Positions 24,705 to 34,544 of a stretch of 64,000 bases of DNA are shown piece by piece. Below the pieces are notes generated by a model. It made no database searches, had not been told where the DNA came from, and saw nothing but the letters and a program-made list of their open reading frames with translations. This DNA comes from Streptomyces thermodiastaticus (lineage in GTDB: Bacteria > Actinomycetota > Actinomycetes > Streptomycetales > Streptomycetaceae), in assembly GCF_014656135.1 (NCBI RefSeq), contig NZ_BNBV01000001.1:248001-312000 (forward strand). Reading direction: 5' to 3'. The position numbers and the translations under genes were made by a program. Positions within the stretch are counted from its first letter, which is position 1. Each line of letters begins with the position of its first letter.

Positions 24705-25511
24705 CTACCGGCGTTTGGGCCTGCCGCGTCGTGCGCTCTGGGCGCCCCGTACGCCCCGGCCGCCGTACGCTTCCCTGGCGCCGGAGGTGCTCCTGCCGCT
24801 CTTGGCGGTGCGGGAGCCGCCGGCGCGGGTCGACGCGCCCGCCGCGGGCTTCTGCCGGGCGCTGCGCGGGCGGCCGTCCGGGGACTGCTCCGTGGTCCGG
24901 GGCCGTCCCCGGGTGCTGTTGACCGTGCGGCCGCGGACGACCCCGATGAAGTCGTCGACCAGGTCGGTCGTGGCCTCCTGCGGCCAGGCCAGCGCGACGC
25001 TGGACTGCGGGGCGTCCACGACGGGGCGGTAGGTGAGGTCGCGGCGGTGGTGGAGACGGGCCAGCGACTGCGGGACGACGAGCAGACCGACCCCGGCGGC
25101 CACCAGCTCCACGGCGTCCGCGGTGGTGGCGGGGCGTTCGAAGGCGGGCTCCCCGGGTGGCTGCTCCCAGCCGAGGACGTCGTCCAGGGGGTGGAAGACC
25201 ACCTCGTCGGCCAGGTCCGCCAGCGTGATCTCATCGGCGGCCGTCACCAGGTGGTCCTTGGGGACGACCACGACCGTGGTCTCGGTGTAGAGCGGGATCG
25301 CGTGGAAGTACGTACGGTCCACGGGGAGCCGGACGATGCCCGCGTCCGCCGCGCCGTCGCACAGTACCCCGCAGGCGCCGGCGGCGGGGACCTGGACGAG
25401 TGCGAGGGGGACGTCGGGGTAGCGCTCGCTCCAGATTCGCGCCCACTTGCCGGGCGTCGCCCCGGGGACGTACGCGAGCCGGAAGGTGGGGGAGATCTCC
25501 GAGCCTGTCAC
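24705..25511 (-). CDS. LysR-type effector domain without DNA-binding domain
   Basis: A 268-residue protein consisting of a LysR substrate-binding (type 2 periplasmic-binding-protein fold) domain, residues about 8-195: FRLAYVPGATPGKWARIWSE, DAGIVRLPVD, TTVVVVPKDHLVTAA, ELVAAGVGLLVVPQSLA. The usual N-terminal helix-turn-helix is missing: it begins directly with the effector domain at GTG 25511 and the upstream frame is the non-coding strand of DUF5997. The C-terminal 70 residues are a strongly basic Arg/Lys/Gly/Ser tail (RSARQKPAAGASTRAGG, RRGRPKRR), which could bind nucleic acid or a protein. It diverges from the DUF5997 gene 123 bp away; the pair is conserved in Streptomyces and may act as one unit. 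Confidence 0.85.
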   Translation of the reverse strand: MTGSEISPTFRLAYVPGATPGKWARIWSERYPDVPLALVQVPAAGACGVLCDGAADAGIVRLPVDRTYFHAIPLYTETTVVVVPKDHLVTAADEITLADLADEVVFHPLDDVLGWEQPPGEPAFERPATTADAVELVAAGVGLLVVPQSLARLHHRRDLTYRPVVDAPQSSVALAWPQEATTDLVDDFIGVVRGRTVNSTRGRPRTTEQSPDGRPRSARQKPAAGASTRAGGSRTAKSGRSTSGAREAYGGRGVRGAQSARRGRPKRR

Positions 25512-25621
25512 CCGGCCAGGGTACCCGGCCCGCCCGGCCCCTTCTCCCCCGGTCGTGCCTGCTCCGTGCGGCCGGCCGCCGTGCCCGCCTCCCGTGGCCG
25601 GGACCTCACCCGTACGGCCGA

Positions 25622-25627
25622 TAGGCT
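25622..25627 (+). promoter_or_regulatory. -10 element for leaderless DUF5997 gene
   Basis: TAGGCT ends 7 nt before ATG 25635, fitting a leaderless transcript. Confidence 0.5.
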
Positions 25628-25634
25628 GGGGACC

Positions 25635-26060
25635 ATGAAGTCGCACCCGAGCACCCAGACGATGAAACCCGCCACCGCGGCGAAGAAGCTGGGTGTGTAC
25701 CTGCCCGCCACGCCCGCCTCGTTCCAGGAGGGCATGGTGACGCGTGACGAGCTGAACCGGCTGCAGGCCGATCCGCCCGAGTGGCTGCGGGAACTGCGAC
25801 GCAACGGCCCCCATCCGCGTCCGGTGGTCGCGGCCAAGCTGGGGGTGTCCATCGCCGGTCTCGCGCGCGGCGGTGTCACCGAGGCGCTGACCACACAGCA
25901 GATCGAGGCTTTGAAGCAGGAGCGGCCCGAGTGGCTTCAGAAGGAGCGCGCGACGCAGGCCGAGGTCCGCAAGGAAGCGGCGCGCCTCAAGAAGCGGAAC
26001 GCCGAGCGCGCCCGGCGCGCGGCCGAACGCACCCGGCAGGAGGACGCGCGGTCCGTCTGA
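25635..26060 (+). CDS. DUF5997 family protein
   Basis: A 141-residue basic protein of unknown function. The N-terminal half has TMKPATAAKKLGVYLPATPASFQEG followed by LQADPPEWLRELRRNGPHPRPVVAAKLGVSIAGLARGG, a helical layout resembling a small DNA-binding or regulatory fold (inference). A second similar segment is LTTQQIEALKQERPEWLQKE, so the protein may be an internal duplication around PPEWL / RPEWL. The C-terminal 45 residues are a charged helix rich in Arg, Lys and Glu. It is divergent from the LysR-type effector-domain protein that lacks a helix-turn-helix. The two together could supply the two halves of a split regulator (hypothesis). Confidence 0.85.
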   Translation: MKSHPSTQTMKPATAAKKLGVYLPATPASFQEGMVTRDELNRLQADPPEWLRELRRNGPHPRPVVAAKLGVSIAGLARGGVTEALTTQQIEALKQERPEWLQKERATQAEVRKEAARLKKRNAERARRAAERTRQEDARSV

Positions 26061-26083
26061 CATCACGGTGAGCTGCTGGCACA

Positions 26084-26102
26084 GCGCACCCGCGCGGTGC
26101 GC
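26084..26102. terminator. Hairpin after DUF5997
   Basis: GCGCACC and GGTGCGC pair over 7 bp around CGCGC, between the convergent DUF5997 and XdhC genes. Confidence 0.45.
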
Positions 26103-26177
26103 CGCGCGCCCCGGACACGCGGCGGCCGGGACGGCCCGGCCGGTCGTGCCCCGGGCCGGGGCCGTGATGTGCGCCGG

Positions 26178-27320
26178 TCAGGCCGCACGGGCGGCGCTGT
26201 GCTCCCTGTGGTCATGGTGGATGGATGTGCCCGAGCCGGTCAGAGGCACACCGGTGCCTCCGTGCCGGACGGCGACGATCTCCGCGGCGATGGACACGGC
26301 GGTCTCCTCGGGGGTGCGGGCCCCCAGGTCGAGGCCGATCGGGGACCTGAGCCGGGACAGCTCCCGCTCACCGAGGCCGGCCTCGCGCAGCCGCCGTTCC
26401 CGGTCGGCATGGGTGCGGCGCGACCCCATGGCGCCGACGAAGGCGACGGGCATCCGCAGCGCTTCTGTCAGCAGGGGGATGTCGAACTTGGCGTCGTGGG
26501 TGAGCACGCACAGCACGGTGCGCGCGTCGGTCGGGGTGCTCCGCAGGTAGCGGTGCGGCCAGTCGACCACGACCTCGTCGGCTTCCGGGAAGCGTGCCCG
26601 GGTGGCGAAGACCGGGCGGGCGTCGCACACGGTCACGTGGTAGCCGAGGAACTTGCCCGCCTTCACCAGCGCCGCGGCGAAGTCGACCGCCCCGAAGACG
26701 ATCATGCGGGGCGGCGGCACAGTGACCTCCACGAGCAGGGTCAGCCCGCCGGGGCAGTGCGATCCGTCCTCCGAGATCTCCACGGTGGCGGTGCGGCCGG
26801 CGTCCAGCAGGGCCCGGGCCTCGGCCCGCGCCGTGCGGTCCAGTTCCGCCGCGCCGCCCAGGCCGCCCTCGACGGTGCCGTCGGGCCGCACCAGCAGTGC
26901 CGTGCCGAGCAGCTCGCCGGGACCGCGCACGACGCGGGCGAGGGCGGCCGGCTCGCCGCCGGAGGCGGCCCGCAGCGCGGCCCGCAGCACCGGGCGTGCC
27001 GGGGCCTGCGCGAGGACCGGCACCACCATGACCTCGATGGTTCCGCCGCAGGTCAGTCCCACCGCGAAGGCGTCCTCGTCGCTGTAGCCGAACCGCTGCA
27101 CGACCGTGATGCCGTCCTGCAGCGCCTGTCGGCACAGGTCGTAGACCGCTCCCTCCACACAGCCGCCGGAGACCGAGCCGACGGCGGTGCCGTCGCTGTC
27201 GACCGCGAGGGCTGCGCCGAGACCGCGCGGTGCGCTGCCGCCGACGGCGACGACGGTGGCGACCGCGAAGTTGCGGTCTTCCTCGATCCACTGGTGCAGT
27301 TCCTCGGCGATGTCAAGCAT
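26178..27320 (-). CDS. XdhC-family molybdenum-cofactor maturation protein
   Basis: A 380-residue protein with the XdhC/CoxI N-terminal domain (FAVATVVAVGGSAPRGLGAALAV, SGGCVEGAVYDLC, GLTCGGTIEVMV) and a C-terminal Rossmann domain (RMIVFGAVDFAAALVKAGKFLGYHVTVCD, then VAFVGAMGSRRTHADRERRLREAGL). XdhC proteins bind molybdopterin, help sulfurate it and insert it into xanthine-oxidase-family enzymes. The CGG motif around the second Cys is conserved. Its ATG lies 8 nt inside the end of the preceding molybdenum-subunit gene, so it is the last gene of the four-gene operon. The C-terminus is His-rich (SIHHDHREH), unusual and possibly metal-binding. Confidence 0.9.
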   Translation of the reverse strand: MLDIAEELHQWIEEDRNFAVATVVAVGGSAPRGLGAALAVDSDGTAVGSVSGGCVEGAVYDLCRQALQDGITVVQRFGYSDEDAFAVGLTCGGTIEVMVVPVLAQAPARPVLRAALRAASGGEPAALARVVRGPGELLGTALLVRPDGTVEGGLGGAAELDRTARAEARALLDAGRTATVEISEDGSHCPGGLTLLVEVTVPPPRMIVFGAVDFAAALVKAGKFLGYHVTVCDARPVFATRARFPEADEVVVDWPHRYLRSTPTDARTVLCVLTHDAKFDIPLLTEALRMPVAFVGAMGSRRTHADRERRLREAGLGERELSRLRSPIGLDLGARTPEETAVSIAAEIVAVRHGGTGVPLTGSGTSIHHDHREHSAARAA

Positions 27321-29441
27321 GCGGTACCTCTGCGGCGGCCTGCAGGACTCGGTCGGGCCGGATGGGCAGGTGACGGTGACGCACACCGGTGGCGTGCCAG
27401 ACGGCGTTGGCGATGGCCGCGGCGGTGCCGACGATGCCGACCTCGCCGATGCCCTTGATCCCGATCGGGTCGTCCGGGTCGTGGTCGTCCACCCAGTCGG
27501 CCTCGACGAACGGCACATCGGCGTGCGTGGCGACGTGGTAGCCGGCGAGGTCGGGACCGTACAGGCCGCCGCTGGCCTTGTCCCGGACGGCTTCCTCGTG
27601 CAGGGCCATGGAGATGCCCCAGGTCATGCCGCCGATGAGCTGGCTGCGGGCGGTCAGCGGGTTGACGATGGTGCCGGCCGCGAAGATGCCGAGCATGCGG
27701 CGCACCCGTACCTCGCCGGTGGCGACGTCCACGGCGACCTCGGCGAACTGGGCTCCGTAGGAGTGCCGTTCCTTGCCGGCGAGAGCGCCGACGGCGGCGG
27801 TGGTGTCGGAGCGCACGGTGATGCCCTCCGGCGGGATGTCCGTGCCCAGCGCCAGCCGCTCGCGCAGTTCGGCGGCCGCCGTCTGCACTGCCCACCCCCA
27901 GGAGCGGGTGCCCCGGGAGCCGCCGGCGAGCATCGCGGGCCCGAAGTCGCTGTCGCCGATGTGCGTCCGGATGCGCTCGGGCGGCACCTCGAGCGCGTCG
28001 GCGGCGATCAGGGTCAGCGCGGTCCGTGCGCCCGTGCCGATGTCGGCGGCGCCGATGCGCACGGTGAACGTGCCGTCCGCCTCCGCCGTGACGGTGGCGG
28101 TGGAGGGCCCGGCTCCGGCGGCGAAGGATCCGGCGGCGGTGCCGGTCCCGAGCAGCCAGCGTCCCTCACGGCGCACTCCGGGCCGCGGGTCCCGGTCGGC
28201 CCAGCCGAACCGGCGGGCGCCCTCGCGGAAACAGGCGGCGAGGTTGCGGCTGCCGAAGGGCAGTCCGGAGACCGGGCCGCGCTCGGGCTCGTTGCGCAGG
28301 CGCAGCTCGATCGGGTCCAGGCCGGCTTTCTCGGCGAGCTCGTCGATCGCGCATTCCAGTGCGAAGGAGCCGGGTGCCTCGCCCGGGGCCCGCATGTACG
28401 TGGGTGTCGGGACGTTCAGCCGGACCAGGCGGTGGGCGGTGTGGTGGGCGTCGGCGTCGTACATCACCCGGGAGGGCATGGTGCTCGACTCGACGAAGTC
28501 GTGCACGGGCGAGGTGAGGCTCAGCGAGTGGTGCTCCAGGGCGCGCAGCCGGCCGTCGGCGTCCGCGCCGAGCCGCACCCGCTGCACGGTGGGGCTGCGG
28601 TAGCCGGTCAGGTAGAACATCTGACGGCGTGTCATGACCACGCAGACCGGGCGCTGCAGTTCGGTCGCGGCCATGACGGCGGCCACCTGGTGGACGCGCA
28701 CTCCCTTGCTGCCGAAGCCGCCGCCGACGTGTTCGGAGACGACCCGCACGGAGGCCGGGTCGAGCGAGAACAGGTTGGCCAGTTCACCGACGACCCAGAA
28801 GGCGCCTTGGTTGGAGTCGACGAGTTCGAGCCGGCCGCCGTCCCACCGGGCGGTCGCCGCGTGCGGCTCCATCATGCTGTGGTGCTCTTCGGGGGTGGTG
28901 TACTCGGCGTCGACGACGAAGGCGGAGGCGGCGAGTTCGGCTTCCAGGTCGCCCTTCTCCGTCGTCGCCGGCACGTAGCCCTCCCCCGGGACGGTGTCCG
29001 TGCGTGCCGGGGAGAAGTCGATGTCGTGCGGCTCCTGGTCGTAGTGCACGACGAGCGCTTCGGCGGCCTCCCTGGCCTGCTCGGAGGTCTCGGCGACGAC
29101 CAGGGCGACCGGCCAGCCCAGGTGCGGCACCCGGTCGTCCTGGAAGACGGCCAAGGTGGGGTCGGGCTTGCCCAGCATGCCGACGTAGTCGGTGTTCACC
29201 CGGGGGGCGTTCTCGTGGTGCAGGACGGCGAGGACGCCCGGCATGGCGAGGACGGGCTCGGTCTCGATGGACCGGATCCGGCCGTGGGCGACGGTGGAGA
29301 GCACCAGCCAGCCGTGCGCCAGGTCGGCGAAGGGGATCTCTCCGGCGTAGCGGGCGGCGCCGGTGACCTTCTCGCGGCCCTCCACGCGGGTGTGCGCGGT
29401 GCCGGTGCGGCCACGGAAGGGGGTGCGGGTCGTGGTCGTGG

Positions 29442-29445
<4 letters not shown>
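27313..29445 (-). CDS. Molybdenum-binding subunit, PaoC/YagR-like aldehyde oxidoreductase
   Basis: A 710-residue large subunit of the xanthine oxidase family. The N-terminal EGREKVTGAARYAGEIPFADL, then NQGAFWVVGELANLF, EHVGGGFGSKGVRVHQVAAV, YMRAPGEAPGSFALECAIDELA and the C-terminal GIKGIGEVGIVGTAAAIANAV with catalytic Glu near 668 are all present. The length and the PaoABC-like partners point to the periplasmic aldehyde oxidoreductase (Pao/Yag) branch, which oxidises a broad set of aldehydes to acids using molybdopterin cytosine dinucleotide. Start ATG 29445 overlaps the FAD-subunit stop by 4 bp (ATGA). Substrate is not predictable more narrowly; aromatic or sugar-derived aldehydes are plausible. 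Confidence 0.93.
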
Positions 29446-30430
<985 letters not shown>

Positions 30431-30434
<4 letters not shown>

Positions 30435-31018
30435 GCCGCGGCCTCCTCGCCCGCGGTGGTGCGCACGGCACCGTCCTGGTCCGTGGGTTGCGCGGCGCGG
30501 GCGACGGCCTGCACGATCGACACATAGGCACCGCAGCGGCACAGGTTGCCGCTCATCCGCTCGCGGATCTCCTCCGCGGTCAGCGGTGGCGGGCCGGCCT
30601 CGGGGCGCACGTCCGCGGTGGCCGCGCTCGGCCAGCCGGCCGCGTGTTCCTCGATCACCGCGACGGCGGAACAGATCTGTCCGGGCGTGCAGTAGCCGCA
30701 CTGGAATCCGTCGAGGTCGAGGAAGGCCTGCTGCACCGGGTGCAGGCGCTCGCCGTCGGCCAGGCCCTCGATGGTGGTGATCTCGCGGCCTTCGGCCGCC
30801 ACCGCCAGCTGCAGACATGACACGGCCCGGCGCCCGTCGATCAGGACGGTGCAGGCGCCGCACTGTCCGTGGTCACAGCCCTTCTTGGTTCCGGTGAGAT
30901 CCAGCCGCTCGCGCAGGGCGTCCAGGAGTGTCGTGCGGTGGTCGACGGAGAGCGTGTGTTTCTCGCCGTTGATGTGCAAGGTGATGGTGCCGGAGGTCGG
31001 CGAGGGTGCTGATTCCAT
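30431..31018 (-). CDS. 2Fe-2S subunit, PaoA/YagT-like
   Basis: A 195-residue iron-sulfur subunit with both [2Fe-2S] sites: plant-type CDHGQCGACTV (Cys48, 53, 56) plus Cys68, and the C-terminal CGYC (107, 110) with CRCG (160, 162). RERMSGNLCRCGAY is the family signature. E. coli PaoA carries a Tat signal peptide; this protein starts directly at MESAPSPTSGTITL and has none, so the complex is probably cytosolic. An in-frame GTG at 31051 would add MFPLDTRKKPI, which also is not a signal peptide; ATG 31018 with AAAGAAG upstream is preferred. First gene of the operon; two palindromic operators lie upstream. Confidence 0.92.
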
Positions 31019-31170
31019 GATCGGCTTCTTTCGCGTATCCAGGGGGAACACGGCGGCCCTTGTCGCGGGAAAACGTCAGGAGCGTCGGAGAAGGGGGGAA
31101 GCAGACGGACAGATCGGCAAGCCCATTGCACGTGGCGGAAAAGCACACTCCACCACTATGGTGAATGCGA

Positions 31171-31188
31171 AGTGGACAGCTGTCCACT
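31171..31188. promoter_or_regulatory. Operator 1, perfect 18-bp palindrome
   Basis: AGTGGACAGCTGTCCACT is a perfect palindrome in the divergent region between the Pao-like operon and the TetR gene. It shares the 12-bp core GGACAGCTGTCC with operator 2; centres are 33 bp apart, about three helical turns. Confidence 0.85.
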
Positions 31189-31205
31189 GTGAGACTCAAC
31201 CTACC

Positions 31206-31219
31206 CGGACAGCTGTCCG
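31206..31219. promoter_or_regulatory. Operator 2, perfect 14-bp palindrome
   Basis: CGGACAGCTGTCCG, second copy of the GGACAGCTGTCC core, 44 bp before the TetR start codon. Binding of TetR dimers at both sites would repress both divergent promoters. Confidence 0.85.
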
Positions 31220-31262
31220 CTTAGCAAGGCCGGGCGGACGATCGCGCCCGAAGGGAGGATCG

Positions 31263-31841
31263 GTGGCGGAGAAGAGGGGCGCCCCCCGGCGCTCGGACGC
31301 GCAGCGCAACCGCGCCACCATCCTGGAAGTGGCCGTGGCCGAACTGACCCGGTGCGCGGACACACCGCTCAGCGTGATCGCGAGGAAGGCGGGCGTCGGG
31401 CAGGGCACGTTCTACCGCAACTTCCCCAACCGGCAAGCACTCGTCATCGAGGTGTACCGGCACGAGATGCAGCAGGTCGCCGACAGCGCGGCCGAGCTGC
31501 TCGCCTGCTACGAGCCCGACACGGCGCTGCGCACCTGGATGGACCACCTGGCCCGGTTCGCGATGACCAAGGCCGGCCTCGCGGACGCGATCCGCCAGGC
31601 CACCTGCTCGCCCGGCAGCCCGGCCAAGCCGAGCCATCTGCCGGTGGCCGCCGCGGCCGAGACCCTGCTGCGTGCCAACGAGGAGGCCGGGACCATCCGC
31701 CCGGGCGTGACGGCCGACGAGTTCCTGCTCGCCATCGCGGGACTGTGGCAGATCGATCCGCAGGGCGACTGGCAGACGCGCGCGACCCGGCTGCTGGACA
31801 TCGTCATGGACGGCCTGCGCGCGGGCGCACCGGGACGCTGA
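31263..31841 (+). CDS. TetR-family repressor of the Pao-like operon
   Basis: A 192-residue regulator with N-terminal helix-turn-helix RSDAQRNRATILEVAVAEL and PLSVIARKAGVGQGTFYRNFPNRQALVIEVY (residues about 30-60), followed by a helical ligand-binding domain. GTG 31263 has AGGGAGGA upstream. It is divergent from the molybdenum aldehyde oxidoreductase operon with two palindromic operators in between, so it most likely represses that operon and itself, and is released by an aldehyde or related aromatic ligand (inference). Confidence 0.92.
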   Translation: MAEKRGAPRRSDAQRNRATILEVAVAELTRCADTPLSVIARKAGVGQGTFYRNFPNRQALVIEVYRHEMQQVADSAAELLACYEPDTALRTWMDHLARFAMTKAGLADAIRQATCSPGSPAKPSHLPVAAAAETLLRANEEAGTIRPGVTADEFLLAIAGLWQIDPQGDWQTRATRLLDIVMDGLRAGAPGR

Positions 31842-31866
31842 GAGCGCGCCCGCCCACCACTCACGC

Positions 31867-31880
31867 CGGGGCATGCCCCG
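31867..31880. terminator. Palindromic hairpin after TetR gene
   Basis: CGGGGCATGCCCCG is a 14-bp perfect palindrome 25 bp after the TetR stop codon; a short possible terminator stem. Confidence 0.4.
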
Positions 31881-31993
31881 AGAAGCCGTCGCCGCACGCC
31901 CGGCGCACAGGCGGCCGGCGAGGCTCGCTAGACGGCGCGGACTGACGACGCAGACCTGTATCACCCCGCGAGCACGCGCATGCGCTCATCCAG

Positions 31994-32023
31994 ACGCGTG
32001 CACCGGTCACACGCGTGCACCGG
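31994..32023. repeat. 13-bp direct repeat, 17-bp period
   Basis: ACGCGTGCACCGG occurs at 31994-32006 and 32011-32023, separated by TCAC. It lies 66-95 bp before the methyltransferase start and may be a regulator site, as each copy contains the palindromes ACGCGT and GTGCAC. Confidence 0.6.
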
Positions 32024-32088
32024 CGCACCCGCAGGGGCGGAAAATCCGGTCGACAGCGCCCACGACGCCCGGCACAGTGTGACCCGAC

Positions 32089-32829
32089 ATGACGAGCAGT
32101 GAGCTGTGGAGCCGTGAGGCCGCCGAGCGCTACGACACCGAGGAGACCGGGATGTTCTCGGCCGCCGTCGTCGGTCCGACCGTGGACTTCCTCGCCGAGC
32201 TCGCCGGCGACGGTCCGGCCCTGGAGTTCGCGATCGGGACCGGACGGGTGGCCGTCCCGCTGAGGCGACGCGGCGTACCGGTGACCGGCATCGAACTGTC
32301 CGAGCACATGGCAGCGGTCCTGCGGCGCAAGGTCGACGAGGAGACACTGCCGGTCACCATCGGCGATATGGCGACGACCGTCGTGCCCGGCGCGTTCACC
32401 CTGGTGTACCTCGTGTACAACACGATCTCGAATCTGCTCACCCAGGACGAGCAGGTCGAGTGCTTCCGCAATGCCGCCCGCCATCTGCTGCCGGGCGGCC
32501 GCTTCGTCGTCGAGCTGGGGGTGCCGCCACTGCGGTTCCTGCCGCCGGGACAGACCGCGGTGCCGTTCGACGTCTCCGAGCGGCATCTCGGCTTCGACAC
32601 CGTCGACCCCGTCGCGCAGCTTCTCGTCTCCCACCATTTCACCCGTGACGGGGACGACGGCCGCTACCGCCGCGAGGCCTCACGGCACCGGTACGCGTGG
32701 CCGGCCGAGCTGGACCTGATGGCGCGGCTGGCCGGGCTGGAGCTGGAGCGACGCGTCGCCGACTGGGACGGGACGCCGTTCACCCAGGACTCCGGGAAGC
32801 ACATCTCCGTGTGGCACAAGCCGGCCTGA
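32089..32829 (+). CDS. Class I SAM-dependent methyltransferase
   Basis: A 246-residue methyltransferase. Motif I reads PALEFAIGTGRVAVPL, the acidic motif II is VTGIELSEHM, then TIGDMATTVVPGAFTLVYLVYNTISNLLTQDEQVECFRNAARHL and motif III-like LLPGGRFVVELGVP. Substrate is unknown. The domain matches standalone small-molecule methyltransferases of Streptomyces. ATG 32089 lies in GACCCGACATGACG with no ribosome site, so the message may be leaderless (CACAGT about 10 nt upstream is a poor -10). It stands alone between the TetR and transpeptidase genes. Confidence 0.85.
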   Translation: MTSSELWSREAAERYDTEETGMFSAAVVGPTVDFLAELAGDGPALEFAIGTGRVAVPLRRRGVPVTGIELSEHMAAVLRRKVDEETLPVTIGDMATTVVPGAFTLVYLVYNTISNLLTQDEQVECFRNAARHLLPGGRFVVELGVPPLRFLPPGQTAVPFDVSERHLGFDTVDPVAQLLVSHHFTRDGDDGRYRREASRHRYAWPAELDLMARLAGLELERRVADWDGTPFTQDSGKHISVWHKPA

Positions 32830-33091
32830 GCGCCAGCTGCAGGCGTCGCGACGCGCCGCGGCGTCCGGTGACCCGGCGCCGTGGCCGGCCGCACGGCGAC
32901 GCGGACGTGCCCAGCTCCACCGGATCACCGGCCGGCAGTCCGACCGGCCGTGCGCAGCGGAAGCCACGTGTCTCTCGCCACAAAATGCCCGGTTAGGGAG
33001 GATTGAACTCCTCCATGCGGTTTGATTATTGCTGCTGCTCCTGCGGCGGCCTGCTCCAGGAGTTGTACAACCAGCGGCATGGGAGAAGCGG

Positions 33092-34348
33092 TTGATCACG
33101 GCACGTGCACGACGCACCGGGCTCATGACCGGGGCCGGCGCACTGGGCGCCGTCCTGGCACTGAGCGCCCTCGGCGGTACGAGCGTCGCCGCCACCGGCG
33201 ACGACGACCCCGGGTCCCGCCCGGCGGCGCAGAGTCCGGCGCCCCAGAGTCCGCCCGCACAGCCCCCCACCCAGGACGCCTCCGATGCCCGGATACAGAT
33301 CACGCCGCAGCAAGGCACCCACGGCGTCGGGGTCGACGACCCGGTGCAGGTGACCGTCGCCGACGGCACGCTCACCAAGGTCACCATGACCGCCGTCGCC
33401 ACCGGTGAGGAGGTGGCGGGCACCCTGTCCGCCGACGGCACCTCCTGGCAGGCGACCGGCCCCCTGCAGCGGGCCACCCGGTATCAGATCGCCGCCGAGG
33501 CGCAGGACGCCGAGGGCCGTGCCGTCGACTCCTACGCCACGATCACCACCGCTTCCCCGGCCAACGACTTCATCGGGCACGTCTCCCCCGAGGACGGCTC
33601 GACCGTCGGCGTGGGCATGCCGGTGTCGGTCAGCTTCCCCCAGGCGATCCGCGACAAGGCCGCCGTGGAGTCCGAATTCCAGGTCAGCTCCAGCAGCGGC
33701 CAGCAGGTCGTCGGCCACTGGTTCAACGACTACCGCCTCGACTTCCGCCCCGAGAGCTACTGGAAGGCCGGCTCCACCGTCACCGTCACGATGAGGTCGC
33801 ACGGTGCGGAGAAGACGGTGACGTTCAAGGTCGGCCGGAGCCAGATCAGCACGGTCGACGCCCGGACCAAGCAGATGACCGTCGTACGGGACGGCAAGAC
33901 GGTCAGAACCGTCCCGGTCACCTCCGGCAGCCCCGAGCACCCGACGTACAACGGCCAGATGGTGATCTCCGAGAAGTACCGGCAGATCCGCATGAACGCC
34001 GCCACCGTCGGCATCACCGACAAGGACGGCAAACCGGCCTACAACATCGCGGCCGTACCGCACGCCATGCGGCTGACCGATTCGGGCACGTTCATCCACG
34101 GCAACTACTGGGGCGCCGACTCCGTCTTCGGCTCGGTCAACACCAGTCACGGCTGCGTGGGCCTGAAGGACGTCGCGGGCGGCGGCGACGACCAGCAGCC
34201 TGCCGCGTGGTTCTTCGACAACTCGATGATCGGTGACGTCGTGATCGTCAAGAACTCCTCGGACACGTCCAAGCTGGCACCGGGCAACGGCTACAGCGAC
34301 TGGAACATGCCCTGGAGCCAGTGGGTCGCCGGCAGCGCCACCCGCTGA
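33092..34348 (+). CDS. Secreted L,D-transpeptidase with Ig-like domains
   Basis: A 418-residue cell-wall enzyme of the actinobacterial Ldt type. TTG 33092 is chosen because GGGAG lies 6 nt upstream and it gives a complete signal sequence (MITARARRTGLMTGAGALGAVLALSALGG); the internal ATG at 33125 lacks the basic region. A Pro/Gln-rich linker, two Ig-like domains (residues about 70-250) and the YkuD catalytic domain follow. The active-site motif is HGNYWG, then SVNTSHGCVGL with nucleophile Cys355. It forms 3-3 cross-links in peptidoglycan outside the membrane. The 262 bp upstream contain no gene but include a GC-rich hairpin near 32998-33012. Confidence 0.92.
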   Translation: MITARARRTGLMTGAGALGAVLALSALGGTSVAATGDDDPGSRPAAQSPAPQSPPAQPPTQDASDARIQITPQQGTHGVGVDDPVQVTVADGTLTKVTMTAVATGEEVAGTLSADGTSWQATGPLQRATRYQIAAEAQDAEGRAVDSYATITTASPANDFIGHVSPEDGSTVGVGMPVSVSFPQAIRDKAAVESEFQVSSSSGQQVVGHWFNDYRLDFRPESYWKAGSTVTVTMRSHGAEKTVTFKVGRSQISTVDARTKQMTVVRDGKTVRTVPVTSGSPEHPTYNGQMVISEKYRQIRMNAATVGITDKDGKPAYNIAAVPHAMRLTDSGTFIHGNYWGADSVFGSVNTSHGCVGLKDVAGGGDDQQPAAWFFDNSMIGDVVIVKNSSDTSKLAPGNGYSDWNMPWSQWVAGSATR

Positions 34349-34544
34349 CCCGCGCGCCGCTGACCGGGCAGGGGCTCGGTCGCCGCACGAACGGCGCCCG
34401 GCCGATCCGGTCCGTTGTCCAGCCCCTCGGATGCGGACACCCACCGTGCGCGGCATGCCCGCCGGCCCGCGCACCCACGACAGGTGAAACACCGGCCCGG
34501 TCGGCCCGTATCCTTGATCCGGAAATCATCCGGAGGAAGGACCC

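Noticed and set aside
32985..33070. tRNA-like T-arm on the minus strand (GGAGTTCAATCC) with a possible pairing end (TAACCGG)
   Set aside because: A plausible acceptor stem can be drawn, but no D-arm or anticodon arm forms. More likely a chance hairpin (GGAGG/CCTCC) upstream of the transpeptidase gene; an att-site remnant cannot be excluded.
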